64,000 nt of DNA from Bubalus kerabau (lineage: Eukaryota > Chordata > Mammalia > Artiodactyla > Bovidae): positions 49,993,501 through 50,057,500 of the forward strand of contig NC_073628.1 in NCBI RefSeq assembly GCF_029407905.1, in the 5' to 3' direction. This document shows positions 11,396-22,778 of the stretch, in pieces (position 1 is the first letter of the stretch; each line of letters opens with the position of its first letter). The notes beneath the pieces are model-generated. The model did no database searches. It saw nothing but the letters and a program-made list of their open reading frames with translations, and was not told where the DNA came from. The position numbers and the translations under genes were made by a program.

Positions 11396-11533
11396 TGGAG
11401 GACGGAGCCTAGGGAATGTAATAACACAAGTTCTCAGTTAACACAATTGTGTTGAACACTGAAGTTTCTACTACCAAATGAGAGTGACATTGTTAGTGCA
11501 GAAAGGAAAACTATCTTCCAGCCCATCTGTTAT

Positions 11534-11757
11534 GGGCTTCCCTGATGGCTCAGTGGGTAAAGAATCTGCCTGCAGTACAGGAGACACAGAAGATGCAGGT
11601 TCAATCCCTGGGTCGGGAAGATCCCCTGGAGAAGGAATGACAACCCACTCCAGTATTCTTTCCTGGAGAATCCCATGGACAGAGGATGCTGGAGGGCTGC
11701 AGTCCATGGGGTCGAAAAGAGCTGGACATGACTGAGCCACTAGGCACCGGATGCACT
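11534..11757 (+). mobile_element. Bov-tA SINE
   Basis: Complete head and body with a perfect 12-bp duplication CCCATCTGTTAT at 11522-11533 and 11758-11769. Confidence 0.95.
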
Positions 11758-11769
11758 CCCATCTGTTAT

Positions 11770-12529
11770 AAAGTTGTGCCCACATCAGTGAAGCGTTCTC
11801 CTGTCACTTTCTGCTTCTAAGAATGCTCACAGATACTATCTTACAGTTTCCCTCAGTTTCCTCATCATCACCCTGATTTTGCCAATGAGAAGTTCTGAGA
11901 GGAAAGATAGTCAAGTGTAGAACCATCCTAGAGAAATAATATCTTAGGAGGGCTGCTACCTCGGCTGGACTCCCTATTGTAAAGCCTGGACCCTAAAAGG
12001 AAAATAAAAAAGGTGTGAAGCTGATGGTAGTAGATGGCCTTGTTTCCGAAACGTGAGTGATGGCTGATGACTGGCAGAGAGGAGGAGGCCTTCAGGGGCA
12101 GCTGAGTGGGGCCATGGAGCGCCTGCTGGGGGCGCCTCAGAGCACTCGGACTGCAGCCCGGTTCATGTGGGCACCGACCTTATATATACAGATTCTGCTC
12201 TTACATAGTGACTCCTTGAGGAATGTTGTGAAGGTGCTTGGAAAACAAAAAAAATAAAAAGAGCAGCAGCCAAGTTTAGAGCTCTTTACTGAGCCTCTCA
12301 GAGCCACCTATTGAGAATATGGTTGTATTTTCCAGGTATCATATGGAAAACATGAAAAGAGAATTAAGGAAGGTTTAGTGTAGCAGTGGGGGCTTCCCTG
12401 GTGGTTCGGATGCTATGCGTACCACTTAGGATTTTTTCCCACTGTCTAATAAACTGTAGTGTGCTCCACATCAGTATGAGTAAAATATAATAAAGACCCC
12501 ACATGACTCATTGGATTTCTTGTTATTTA
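11770..12529. other. Intronic DNA with a SINE stub
   Basis: A MIR-like trace is at 11850-11910. GGGGGCTTCCCTGGTGGTTC at 12388-12407 is only the first bases of a Bov-tA or CHR head with no body behind it. The 66-codon frame at 12057-12257 shows no motif. Confidence 0.45.
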
Positions 12530-13030
12530 TTTATTTCAAAGTGGTTTAAAAAATTGAAATATATTTGATTTACAGTATTATGTTAGTTTCAGGTATATAA
12601 CAGAGTGATTTAAAAAAAAATTTGTATAGATTATACTCCATTTAAAGTTATTATAAAATATTGGCAGTATTCCCTGTGCTGTACAATGTATCACTGTAGC
12701 TTACTTATTTTATTGTATTGTATTTTTTTTAACATAAAAACAGTATATCTTTTTTATTGAGGTACAGTTGGTTTACAGTATTATAGTAGTTTCAGGTGTA
12801 CAACAAACTAATTCAAAACTTTTATAGATTGTACTCCATTTAAAGTTATTATAAATTATTGCCGATGTTCCCTGTACTGTGTATCTTCGTGACTGATTCA
12901 TTTCATACAGGCTAGTTTGTACTTCTTACTCCCTGCTCCTGTCTTGTCCCTCCCCCTTCCCTCTCCCCTCTGGTAAACCACTAATTTGTTCTCTGTGCCT
13001 GGGAGTTTGTTTTTATTTTGTTATATTCAC
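12530..13030 (-). mobile_element. Two head-to-tail L1 3' UTR fragments
   Basis: Two related copies (12530-12740 and 12741-13030) each contain TTTACAGTATTAT, GTTTCAGGT, ACTCCATTTAAAGTTATTAT and TTCCCTGTnCTG, as in reversed artiodactyl L1 3' UTRs. They differ at many sites, so this is an old duplication or two insertions. Confidence 0.8.
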
Positions 13031-13140
13031 TCTTGTGTTTTATATTTTAAACTCCACACTTAGGTGGTAACACACAGTACTTTAGCATCTAACCTAAGAA
13101 TAAATCGATTTGAAATATATGAACATTTGTGCTGGGAATC

Positions 13141-13286
13141 TAGAGAAGGAAATGGCAACCCACTCCAGTGTTCTTGCCTGGAGGATCCCATGGACGGAGA
13201 AGCCTGGTAGGCTGCAGTCTATGGGGTCGCACAGTGTTGGACACGACTGAAGCAACTTAGTAGCAGCAGCAGCAGCAGCAGCAGCA
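13141..13286 (+). mobile_element. Bov-A2 SINE, 5'-truncated, with (CAG)n tail
   Basis: The second Bov-A monomer ends in nine AGC/CAG units (13261-13288). The target duplication GCTGGGAATC is at 13131-13140 and 13287-13296. Confidence 0.93.
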
Positions 13287-13296
13287 GCTGGGAATC

Positions 13297-14095
13297 AGGG
13301 AAGCAGGGTTTATAACGGTTTCTTTAAACTCATGAAAGAGATGATTTCCTCATTAACGTTAGAGTCTGGACTGAATAAAGATCTCAAGAGCATTTCATTT
13401 TCTTTGACATCTTCTCAAGTGGTGGTGGTGGGGAGGGGTGGCAGACGCCAGCAGGGCCTGGATGATGTGACAGCCTTGTCATTCGGAGTTTCCAAGCAGA
13501 GGCCTGTCCACTAAGACCCAAAGTGATGCTCAGCCCCGCAGCAGAGAGCGATCCTGCGCGCCCCACACGGCCTGCTGCCGGCCAATGAAATCTTGTTTCC
13601 AGCCTGGTCGAGAGCTGTCTGCTCACAGCAGCTCCTCTGTGAGAGCGATGGTAATTATCGTTGAGAGTGAGCGTTATGCTAAGAGGAAAGCAGGGGATGA
13701 GCAGCCTGGGTCTCGTGCAGTGGTTTGAACTGTGCTCTTAACCTGGAGCTCTCGTTTCCTTGCTCTGGCTTTCAGGGCTTTGGGACAAAGGTAAACAACA
13801 GCTTCAGCCTGCCACCAACCTCATGGGCTGAAAGGTTTTCATCATGTAGCTTTCACCTAAATTTTTCTCCAAAATCATAAGCACATAAAATATATCTTGT
13901 TCTAGATTATGTGTTAAACAGCAACAGCTGTCTTCACGGTGGGGCTTCTTCAATATTTAGGTCCCATGGCAAAGAGAGGAGAATCAACAGACCTAGTAAA
14001 AGTAAATCTTTAAAAAAATATTACATTACTCTGTTTTGCTGCCTACACACACACACACTAGTCTAGGCACTTCATTTTTTTAAATATTTGATCAC
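13297..14095. other. Unlabelled intronic DNA
   Basis: 13420-13640 is richer in G+C and CpG than its surroundings, with overlapping frames on both strands and no motif. A short (AC)n run is at 14046-14060. Confidence 0.5.
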
Positions 14096-14096
14096 T

Positions 14097-14408
14097 TCAG
14101 TTCAGTGGCTCAGTCGTGTCCGACTCTTTTCGATCCCATGGACTGCAGCACGCCAGGCCTCCCTGTCCATCACCAACTTCTCGAGCTTACTCAAACTCAT
14201 GTCCATTGAGTCTGGTGATGCCATCCAACCATCTCATCCTCTGTTGTCCCCTTCTCTTCCTGCCTTCATCTTTTCCAGCTTCAGGGTCTTCTCTAATGAG
14301 TTAGCTCACATCAGGTGGCCAAAGTATTGGAGCTTCAGCATCAGTCCTTCCAATGAGTGTTCAGGATTGATTTCCTTTCGGATTGATTGGTTTGATCTCT
14401 TTGCAATT
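14097..14408 (-). mobile_element. BovB LINE 3' end
   Basis: Reverse BovB end starting CTTCAGTTCAGTGGCTCAGTCG and running through GGCCTCCCTGTCCATCACCAAC and AGGTGGCCAAAGTATTGGAG. Diverged, no clean duplication found. Confidence 0.9.
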
Positions 14409-17049
14409 CAGCTTCATCATAAGTCCTTCTTGACATCTGAGTCAAGGGTATGCAAAAAATATCCATAAGATAAACTTGATATGTGGTCACATTGAGGGGA
14501 CAGAAAAGTGTGTGGTCTTTTGAACCCTGGCTGTGGTCCATGATGTATCTGAAACTGCCCTGCAGTTCTGAATGGGAGATGCTGTTACCATTGGGCAAAG
14601 TCTGAAAGTGAATTTAATTGCAAGGTCCACATCCTGCCTCCAAGGACCCCCTAGAGTCATGCAGACAGTTTCATATGTGATTCTGAGGCATAATGGATGG
14701 GCATTAGAGTGTGGTTGGCAGTGCTCCTCAGAAGCAAGGGTGTCTTTTCTTCTCTCTACTTTTACAGCATGTTGACACATGTCCACTCTCATCAATAAAT
14801 GTTCCCATCTCCACTGATCTGTTTGGAAGAGGCAAGAAATTCATGTTGGGGGGACAACTCATTTGTCTTTAGAAATTGAAAAAGTGAGTGCTTCAAAAAG
14901 AACTGGGGAGGAAATAGACGCGTTTTGGAAATGATCAATAAATCTGCATCTAATTTTTTACTAAAATAAGCACCGGCTATTTATAGAGTCCAGGCAGAGA
15001 CTGTGAGAAAGGAATTATAAGATAGAGAGACACAAAGAATCTTTGTATTTTATTTGACAGACAGAAGCTCTTCGGGCAGATGTAAGATTCATGCCTTACA
15101 TATCCGTGAATGTGGGTGGTTATTATACCAAAAAAAGTGGCTTCCTCGGTAGCCAAGCAGATGATCTGTGTTTCTTCTACCTCTACATCAATATTATTAT
15201 TACTGTTACTATAATTATTGGGATACTATTAATATCAACTAACATTGACTGGTCTAAACATAGAGGGAGCTATATTTTATGAGCAGGATCTAAGGACATA
15301 ATCTTTCCTCTTGGCACCGAGAATCTCCTTTGCTAGTATCTTGTCAGCTAATATGAAGTGAGAACAGGGTACCTTATGCCAGGGAGCCATTATCAGGAGC
15401 AGCCTTGCAAAGAGCAGAAATGAGAGGCAGCTTTTGGGGAGCGGGAAGCATCTTTTGCTTGCTTCTGCACCTCTAACTCTTGGGTGATGAGAGAATTTAC
15501 AAAGAAGAAGAACCTGTCTCTACTGTGAGGTCCACCCCTCATTAACCTGATTCCTTTCTAGAATAGTTCCTTGATAATTAGAGGTCAAGTTATGTGTTTT
15601 CCTGGAAGGACCTTGAACTGTTGACAGCTGAGGTCACAGCCTGAATTTAGCCACCATCGGGTCACACGTGCTTCTGCTTTCACACAAGTGCCAATAATCT
15701 TTTTTTTTTTTTTTCTTTTCAAAATATCTAATGGGTACATAAATGTGAAAACCTCACACTTAAATTTTCACAGAAAACACATTTTCCCTCTTTTTGGGGT
15801 CCGCACACAGAAGTCTTCATGCTCAGGCATGGCAGGAAAGGGTCATGACAAGTAGAGAAGTCGGATGAACACCAGGAAAGAAGGAAGGTCTAATCTTTGT
15901 AATTTTGTCAGTCCGCTAAGTCATTTGTCATGTTTCATCACATCATCCTGAATTCTCTATTCCCCGCTGGGGCCCGAGCGATCAGCCCTGAAGCTTTTAG
16001 CTTCCGATGTGATAGCAAGACTGCATTCCCAGGAGCAGAGCAAAGGACATCTGAGCACGAAGCCCGAGGAGCCTGCACGCCTTGATGTAGCACATCCTGT
16101 GGGGATGACCCTGCTCGGATAAACTCCAGTCCAGTGTGGGGGAGTGCCTTAGGGAGACAGTGACGGGTCAGGCTAGAGGAGGCAAGACATGCATCAGAGG
16201 TGTGAACTGCAGGTTCCAGGAGCCCCAAGGAAGAGAGGAGACTGTTTATCATGGAGGAGTACCAAGACAGGGTTTGGGTTGAAACCTGAAATGGGTCTGA
16301 TTTCAACCAATGCAGTGAGTGTGAGCAGGAGGGGAGCCCGACGCTGGGGAAACACAAGCACCTGAGGGTGTGTTCAGGAAACGGAGGGGTGGTTTTCTTG
16401 GCTTGAGCACCTAGGTTGAGAGAGAAGGCTGGAAAGAGAGGCTGAGACAGAGGTCTCTGAAAGCTGGAGTAAGGAGTCTGTACCTGATTCTGTGGCAGTG
16501 GGGAGCTGAAGGAAGTCACTGCATAGAGTGGCAGACCTACAGTTCAGGAGGAGGGTGGATGCTGACGGGCTCCCAGAGATACTGCCCCGCCCTGTCTCCT
16601 GAGCTGGGGACCTAAGTGCTCACTGCTCTATTGGGATTTCTCACTTACAGTAGGTATCCAGCGTGTCCAGAAGTTCGACCAATCGAAACTCATTACTATT
16701 TATGAGAAACAGTACATTCACCCACTCATTAGGTCAAACTTTAAAAACAGGCATCTGACCATCCTAAGTGCTCCATCTCTCCCTTCCCACACACCACCAC
16801 TCATCGCCCTGATAGACTCTCACTCCTGCTGCGTGAATCCATTTCCTCTTACTCATTGTCATCCAATGTCAGCTGAGTCTTTTTCTTCCCCTTCCCCAGT
16901 CCAGCCTCCTGGTTGTGGTTCAAAAACAGATAAGCTCCTATGACTTGGAGATTCTAAACTCACCGTTGGCTCTCTGTTACCAAAGCCCAAAGCCCTGCTT
17001 CTCACAGTATCAAGAACTGTCCGGGGAACTATTACAATTTGGCCTTCTC
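14409..17049. other. Long stretch without young repeats
   Basis: The longest frame of the window (193 codons, - strand, 15938-16519) is here, but its Ser/Leu/Pro-rich composition and lack of motifs look like a chance frame. 16440-16510 resembles an old mammalian repeat ('cagtggggagctgaagga'). Poly-T is at 15700-15716 and an ATT-rich run at 15190-15230. Confidence 0.5.
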
Positions 17050-17485
17050 TGCCTCTCTCCTGTTAATCCTGCACCTTGGCCCGGTTCCCAACCCCTAACA
17101 CACCTCGCACCATGTCTGGGCTTGTGTTTTCTGGTGTACATGCTGGTTCTCATCTCCATGCGTCTGCACTAAGTGGCGTGTCCCTTCCCTGTGTGGCAAA
17201 CTCCTACTCATCCTACAAAGCCCCACTGGATTCTTCTCTTTGTTTCCTCTTCACAATGATCAATTCACTCACTCCTCAGTGCTCCTGTAGTGTTAGTGTG
17301 TAGACTGAGTAGTTTAGCACTTTTAATCTGTTCCCTTTAAGTAATAACAAGCTATTTTCCCATATCTGACCCTCCCATCAGACTGTAAGCTGCATGAATG
17401 TAATGACATAGCCTGTAGCATTAGTTCTCCTTCTGCTGCCTACTATGCAAGAGACTCTAATCAATGTCTGCGAAATGAATGTGTG
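17050..17485 (+). repeat. L2 LINE 3' region
   Basis: TGTGTGGCAAACTCCTACTCATCCTACAAAGCCCC..CCCATCAGACTGTAAGCTGCATGAATG..CTGCGAAATGAATG follows the order of the L2 3' end. Confidence 0.7.
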
Positions 17486-19179
17486 ATGGATTATGATGTG
17501 CCATTTCTTAACCCAACTCTCAAATCTTCTTTAAATTTACTTTTTATTCTTCTGTGAACTGAGTTAGCAGAGATAAAACATATTATCTGCACTTGGCAAA
17601 TGTGTCTTTCCTATCCCACCCTGCACACACACAACACACGCAATACACTTTTTAAGAGAAATTTTATATTTCTTTAAAGAATAAAAATTACCATTCTAGC
17701 TTATCAATGAGAACATGAAATATATAATACATTTGATATATACTTTCCTCCCAGAATTTTGATCATTAACTTAACTTCCGATCCTTCAGGAAAACATCTT
17801 CCTTACATAAAATATGCAAATATTAGATTATTTATCTGTTTGCCATCTGAGTGCTTTTATGAATTCCTCTTCCTCTGTTAGTCTTTCATCCCCATCTGCA
17901 TCCATCTTCATTCCCAACCAGAGTGGATTGGTTATTTGTTTGGGATTGTGTTTGCAGTGTTAGATTGGATGAAGAAGGAACAGTTTTATTATTTGGTCAT
18001 GTGTTTGGTCTGAAATCTGTGTCCTGAAAACCCTCAGCAAGGAGTCGTATCTGTCCCATTTGTCATCCGAGACAGTTGCTTGCTGATTTCTGCTCAGACT
18101 TCCCAAGAGTTTGTTCAGACATTTTTATCCAATTATGTTCTACAATCAAAATTGTTTTAATACTGTGAGACAGGAGAGGTTAGAAGAGTCTCTGTTTGCC
18201 TCAAAAATAAATTGTTTCCTTGAGAACCTCCCACAGATGCATGCTGGTGTTTGGTTTGAAAGCCACAGCCCCAGCCTTCTGACCTCACGCCATCTCTGCT
18301 GTGCCAGAGACGAATGCTTGTCCAGATGCATCTCTCAGTGTGATGTTGTCAAGTACGGAAGAGAAACTCCAGTAAAAATAACAGATTTTTAAAAATGTAA
18401 CTAGTACCAGCTGTAGTTATGTTTTTCTGGTTCTACTGACAGTAAGGTTTCTCTTTCTAATTAATAAAAAGAAAGAGAAGATAAATACTCAAGCTGGGGA
18501 ACACTAGTGATAGCAATGGACATGGTTCTCAGAGAAGCCCCAGGAGAGTTCTTCTAGGGTTTCTATGACCTTCCTCCACTTAACTGTGGAGGAAATGGTG
18601 TCACCTCAGTTGCTGGTCACTGAACCCCTAAAAATTAAGGGAATAACCAGAGATCAATCAAGCCGGAACTTTGTGTTCTCATTTCCTGATTGCAGCTTCA
18701 AACTCTGGCAGGGAAACGAGCTATGCGCACGTGGTTGCCTCGCTGACCCGCTGTGGTCCTTGCCTTCTCTTTCTTCTCCACTGGCCACCTTGAGAACCAC
18801 TCCACTTCTGCCTGAAGAGCCGAGCTCTTCTGAGGATGCTGACATTTTCTCTGGGTGAGAGAGGCAGATTTCTCAAAGTGGGTCTTCTCTTTGTTTCACC
18901 TCAAAAATTGCTTGCGCTCCAAGCTTATCTTTTCCTTTTTAGCACTCTGTTCTGAAACACCTTCTCTGCCTCATTTGATGCAAATTTTATGACATTGCCT
19001 GTTGGCAACATCCTGCTAAAAAGGCTGAGAAAGGGATTGAGTTATGAATGTAGTAAAAGCAGTGAACTAAGAACCTCAAGCTTGAGAGGAGTCTGGGTAA
19101 AACATTTGTGTTTGATGATTTAACTGATCAAGATGTTAATTTGGCAGGGAAACAGATAATACTTGATGGATTAATTTAT
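17486..19179. other. Unlabelled intronic DNA
   Basis: No SINE or LINE recognised over 1.7 kb. Frames at 18111-18392 and 18565-18858 (+, 93 and 97 codons) have no known motif and lack a convincing acceptor upstream. Confidence 0.5.
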
Positions 19180-19190
19180 CCAGATTTTAT

Positions 19191-19644
19191 TTTTTTTAAT
19201 TTTATTGAAGTATAGTTGATATACAGTGTTGTCTTAATTGCCACTGTACAGCAGAGTGATTCAGTTACACGTGTATATATCCTTTTTCATATTCTTTTCC
19301 ATTGTGATTTATCACAGGATATTGAATATAGTTCCCTGTGCTATACAGCAGGGCCTTGTTGGTTATCCATCCTAGTGGTAAAGAATGCACCTGCCAATGC
19401 AGGAGACATAAGAAACATCAGTTCAGTCCCTATGTCAGAAAGATCCCACAGAGGAGGGCATGGCAACCCACTCCAGTGTTCTTGCCTGGAGAATCCCATG
19501 GACAGAGGAGCCTGGTGGGCTACAGTCCCTAGGGTCACAAACAGGCATGACTGAAGTGACTTCGCACACGTTGAATATCATTCCCTGTGCTATATACTCT
19601 GGGACCTTTTTGGTTATCCATCCTATATATAATAGTTTGCCTAG
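19191..19644 (-). mobile_element. L1 3' UTR fragment interrupted by a SINE
   Basis: T-rich start, then ATTGAAGTATAGTTGATATACAGTG and GTTCCCTGTGCTATACAGCAGG in reverse L1 orientation. An 11-bp duplication CCAGATTTTAT (19180-19190, 19645-19655) encloses L1 and SINE together. A 50-bp stretch is repeated on both sides of the SINE. Confidence 0.88.
19375..19570 (+). mobile_element. Bov-tA SINE, head-truncated, inside L1
   Basis: Starts at AGTGGTAAAGAATGCACC, missing the first ~18 bp of the head, and otherwise runs to GAAGTGACTTCGCACACG. It lies between two copies of L1 sequence (19322-19374 and 19571-19624). Confidence 0.88.
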
Positions 19645-19655
19645 CCAGATTTTAT

Positions 19656-20139
19656 CTTTCATCTGTAGTTAAGGAGGAATTTGAGGGGTATTGAAAATAT
19701 ATCCTTCAGGGACAGGTTGCTTGTGTAACTTATTCTGAAAGGAGAAGGGGAAAGGTAGGAACTTACTGTCCAGCCTTAATGTTGAGTGCAGTGAGCCAGC
19801 AGAGGGGGAAAAGCATGACACCAGGGCACAGAAAGTTATTCTCGGGCCAGTCTCAAAGGGACTTACAGCCCATGTCCTCACACTCTGCTGACTAGCCATG
19901 CCCAGCTGCCAGGGGCGCAGGCAGCCTAGTCCAGCTGTGCCCAGAAGGAAGAGGAGCCAGCTCTGGGGAGCACTAAGTAGCGGCAGCAGTGGATGAGGAC
20001 TGAGCCAGGCCTCTCTGCACCTGAGTGTGCTACTCACCCGGAAACAGGAGGGTGACGCCTGAGACTCCCCTGGGAACACTAACACCTGCGATTCCAAATG
20101 GACGGGGAGCCTCTCATCTGACTGCTGCACCACTGGCAG
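19656..20139. other. GC-richer unlabelled DNA
   Basis: A 154-codon frame on the - strand (19669-20133) has no motif or splice support. No repeat recognised. Confidence 0.5.
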
Positions 20140-20560
20140 TTGGTTCTTTTTCTATTACTGTTTTAATTGGAACATGTGTGTTCCTCGCTCAGTCGTGTCT
20201 GACTCTTTGCGACCCCATGGACAGTAGCCCGCAAGGCTCCTCTGTCCATGGAATTCTCCAGGCAAGAATACTGGAGTGGCTTGTCATTCCCTTCTCCAGG
20301 GGATCTTCCCAACCCCAGGTCTCCTGCGTTGCAGGCAGATCCTTTACTGTCTGAGCCGACAGGGAAGTATAGTTTATTTACAGTGTTGTGTGAGTTTCTA
20401 GTGTATAGCAAATTCAATTATACAAGTACACACACACACGCACACATTATTTTTCAGATTTTTCCCATTATAGGTCATTACAAGATACTGAATATAGTTC
20501 CCTGTGCTATACAGTAGGACCTTGCTATCTATTTCATATATATTAATCTTCATCCATTGA
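20140..20560 (-). mobile_element. L1 3' UTR fragment interrupted by a SINE
   Basis: TTTTAATTGGAA before the SINE and GTATAGTTTATTTACAGTGTTG..GAATATAGTTCCCTGTGCTATAC after it form one reversed L1 3' UTR. An (AC)n run sits at 20428-20446. Confidence 0.85.
20176..20367 (-). mobile_element. Bov-tA SINE inside L1
   Basis: Reverse Bov-tA from GTTCCTCGCTCAGTCGTGTC to GAGCCGACAGGGAAG, splitting the L1 3' UTR. Confidence 0.9.
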
Positions 20561-20821
20561 CAGTTAATTCCTAAAGGAATTTTCCAGCAATTAAAATTAA
20601 CAAAATAAAATACAACTGTGAAGTGGACTTCAGCAGTTATGTTAAAAGGAAGTATTTCATGGGACCTCTTTTTACTGAGTTACTGAATCCAAATTTGTGT
20701 GCCTGATGCACAGTGAAGCCAAGCAAACCAAAATGTGAATGTTAGAGGCAGAGAATAGTTTGTTGCATGGTCCTGCAAAGAAACCTGCAAAGGGTGGCTC
20801 ATGCCCACCCCTGCTCCAGTG

Positions 20822-21725
20822 GAAAAGTGTTATATTCTTAAAGGTCAGAGCCTTCAGTTCAGTTCAGTCGCTTAGTTGTGTCCGACTCTTTGCGACCCCA
20901 TGAATCACAGCACGCCAGGCCTCCCTATCCATCACAAACTCAGACTCACGTCCATCGAGTCAGTGATACCATCCAGCCATCTCATCCTCTGTCGTCCCCT
21001 TCTCCTCCTGCCCCCAATCCCTCCCAGCATCAGAGTCTTTTCCAATGAGTCAACTCTTCCCATGAGGTGGCCAAAGTACTGGAGTTTCAGCTTCAGCATC
21101 ATTCCCTCCAAAGAAATCCCAGGGCCGATCTCCTTCAGAATGGACTGGTTGGATCTCCTTGCAGTCCAAGGGACTCTCAAGAGTCTTCTCCAACACCACA
21201 GCTCAAAAGCATCAATTCTTCAGCTCTCAGTCTTCTTCACAGTCCAACTCTCACATCCATACATGACCACAGGAAAAACCATAGCCTTAACTAGATGGAC
21301 CTTTGTTGGCAAAGTAATGTCTCTGCTTTTGAATATGCTACCTAGGTTGGTCATAACTTTCCTTCCAAAGAGTAAGCGTCTTTTAATTCATGGCTGCAGT
21401 CACCATCTGCAGTGATTTTGGAGCCCCAAAAAATAAAGTCTGACACTGTTTCCACTGTTTCACCGTCTATTTCCCATGAAGTGATGGGACCGGATGCCAT
21501 GATCTTTGTTTTCTGAATGTTGAGCTTTAAGCCAATTTATTTACTCTCCACTTTCACTTTCATCAAGAGCCTTGGGAACAGGCTATCCTACGTAGTCTAT
21601 AGGCAACATTCTTGTACAAAAAGTGCAGAGTCAACATGACTAAGCACAGGCAACAAAGCACAATGGTTAAAGGAAAAGGAATAAATCTAATATGGAGTCA
21701 GATTTGTTCTTTACTATTACACTTT
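20822..21725 (-). mobile_element. ERV LTR fragment split by a BovB
   Basis: GGAAAAGTGTTATATTCTTAAAGGTCAGAGCC (20821-20854) and CTATCCTACGTAGTCTATAGGCAACATTCTT..TATGGAGTCAGATTTGTTC (21574-21725) are one continuous LTR segment in the copies at 40.2 and 50.1 kb. Only the U3-side part is present. The BovB at 20855-21565 interrupts it. Confidence 0.75.
20855..21565 (-). mobile_element. BovB LINE, 0.7 kb, nested in an LTR
   Basis: A reverse BovB 3' end starting TTCAGTTCAGTTCAGTC, low in divergence. It extends past the GCTTTAAGCC codons. AGAGCCTT at 20847-20854 and 21566-21573 is the target duplication. Confidence 0.93.
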
Positions 21726-21949
21726 TTCCTGTTCCCATTACAGAGGATGAGGTAAGTTTTTCTCCTTCTTTTCAGCCTCTTATACCCTTTCCCCTTGACT
21801 CCTTAACCCCTACAGGCTTGTAAAAAAACAGAACAGAGACCAAAAAAAAAAAAAAAAAAACCCACAAAACTTAGAGATCATCCCACACCACTCTCATCCC
21901 TCCCCTCTGAGGTAACTTTGAATGCTGGCCAAGTCCCCTCAGGATGCAG
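21726..21949. other. Intronic DNA with poly-A
   Basis: A run of 20 A (21841-21860) suggests an old retroposon tail whose body is not recognisable. CTGTTCCCATTACAG, eight bases and GTAAGT at 21752-21757 mimic a micro-exon. Confidence 0.4.
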
Positions 21950-22044
21950 GCCGGGCGTTTGGCAGATCCCTTGGAATCCTGAAGCTGAGCACTGACGGCT
22001 GAGCCCTTGGTGAACGGGGCTGCGGAGGAGCCCGTGCTGACTGA

Positions 22045-22310
22045 TGACGTGCACTCAAGCTGCCCAAAGAGTGCTGGCGCCTGCTGCGCTGGTGATGTCA
22101 TTCCTGGCGACGGGTGGCAGCCCCCTTTCTCCCAGCCCTCCTCTCGGGGGTCCTAGTGTTCCCCATCATGAAAGAGGAACAAAAAGGCCACCACAGGGTT
22201 AACTGCCTCTTTCACCCACTCCTTTGTGGAGCGGGCGCCTTTCCCATAGAAATGTCATTGGCTCAAACTGATGTCTGTTTGCTGCCCAAATGTCAGACTC
22301 GCATATAAAA
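22045..22310 (+). promoter_or_regulatory. Candidate promoter-like cluster: CRE-like, CCAAT and TATA boxes
   Basis: A CpG-richer stretch carries TGACGTG (22045-22051), TGATGTCAT (22093-22101), the reverse CCAAT element ATTGGCT (22257-22263) and TATAAAA (22304-22310), 41 bp downstream of it. The order and spacing fit a + strand core promoter with a start near 22335, but no exon or ORF behind it is supported, and short motifs occur by chance. Confidence 0.35.
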
Positions 22311-22340
22311 GTGGATCATGAGCGACTTTCACCTCCAAGG

Positions 22341-22767
22341 CTCTTTCAAGAGCAGCTCGTGATGTGTGTGCTTTCCTTGTGCAAATGCAACCTGTCTCGG
22401 GGACAGGCGGAGGGCGGGGAGGCCGCCTCAGGCTCCCTGCTGAACAGACCATCAGAGAAGCAGGAGGCCCGCACTGGCTGCCGGCTGGCTGTTTTGTTTT
22501 TTTGTCTCCTCCATTTGGGGAGCACAGTGTGTCTTCAGGACTGGGTGGTGGGACAACAGAGTTGTCAGAACTCACTAGGATTCTTACAGAAAGTTGCTCA
22601 GTAAATCTTTCCTTAATCACGTGTCCCAGGATTGAGGTTGGCTCCATGTGACCTCTGCTGATCGATCTCCATCCTGCCAACCAGGAAGGATGCCTTTTAC
22701 AAATGCACATCCTGAGTTCCTTCCAGGAACTCAGTGCAGAAAGTGGAAAGCTCAAAGAGGAAGGTGT
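22341..22767. other. Unlabelled GC-richer DNA
   Basis: Overlapping frames on both strands (the longest 166 codons, -, 22255-22755) have no motif. No repeat recognised. Confidence 0.45.
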
Positions 22768-22778
22768 GATCCTTGCCT

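Noticed and set aside
15938..16519. Longest open frame of the window, 193 codons on the - strand
   Set aside because: Biased Ser/Leu/Pro composition, no domain or signal motif, overlaps old repeat-like sequence, and no splice or promoter support. Likely a chance frame in GC-richer DNA.
19669..20133. 154-codon frame on the - strand
   Set aside because: No motif; GC-rich stretch keeps several frames open at once.
22255..22755. 166-codon frame on the - strand opposite the promoter-like cluster
   Set aside because: Low-complexity proline stretches, no recognisable family, overlapping frames on the other strand of similar length.
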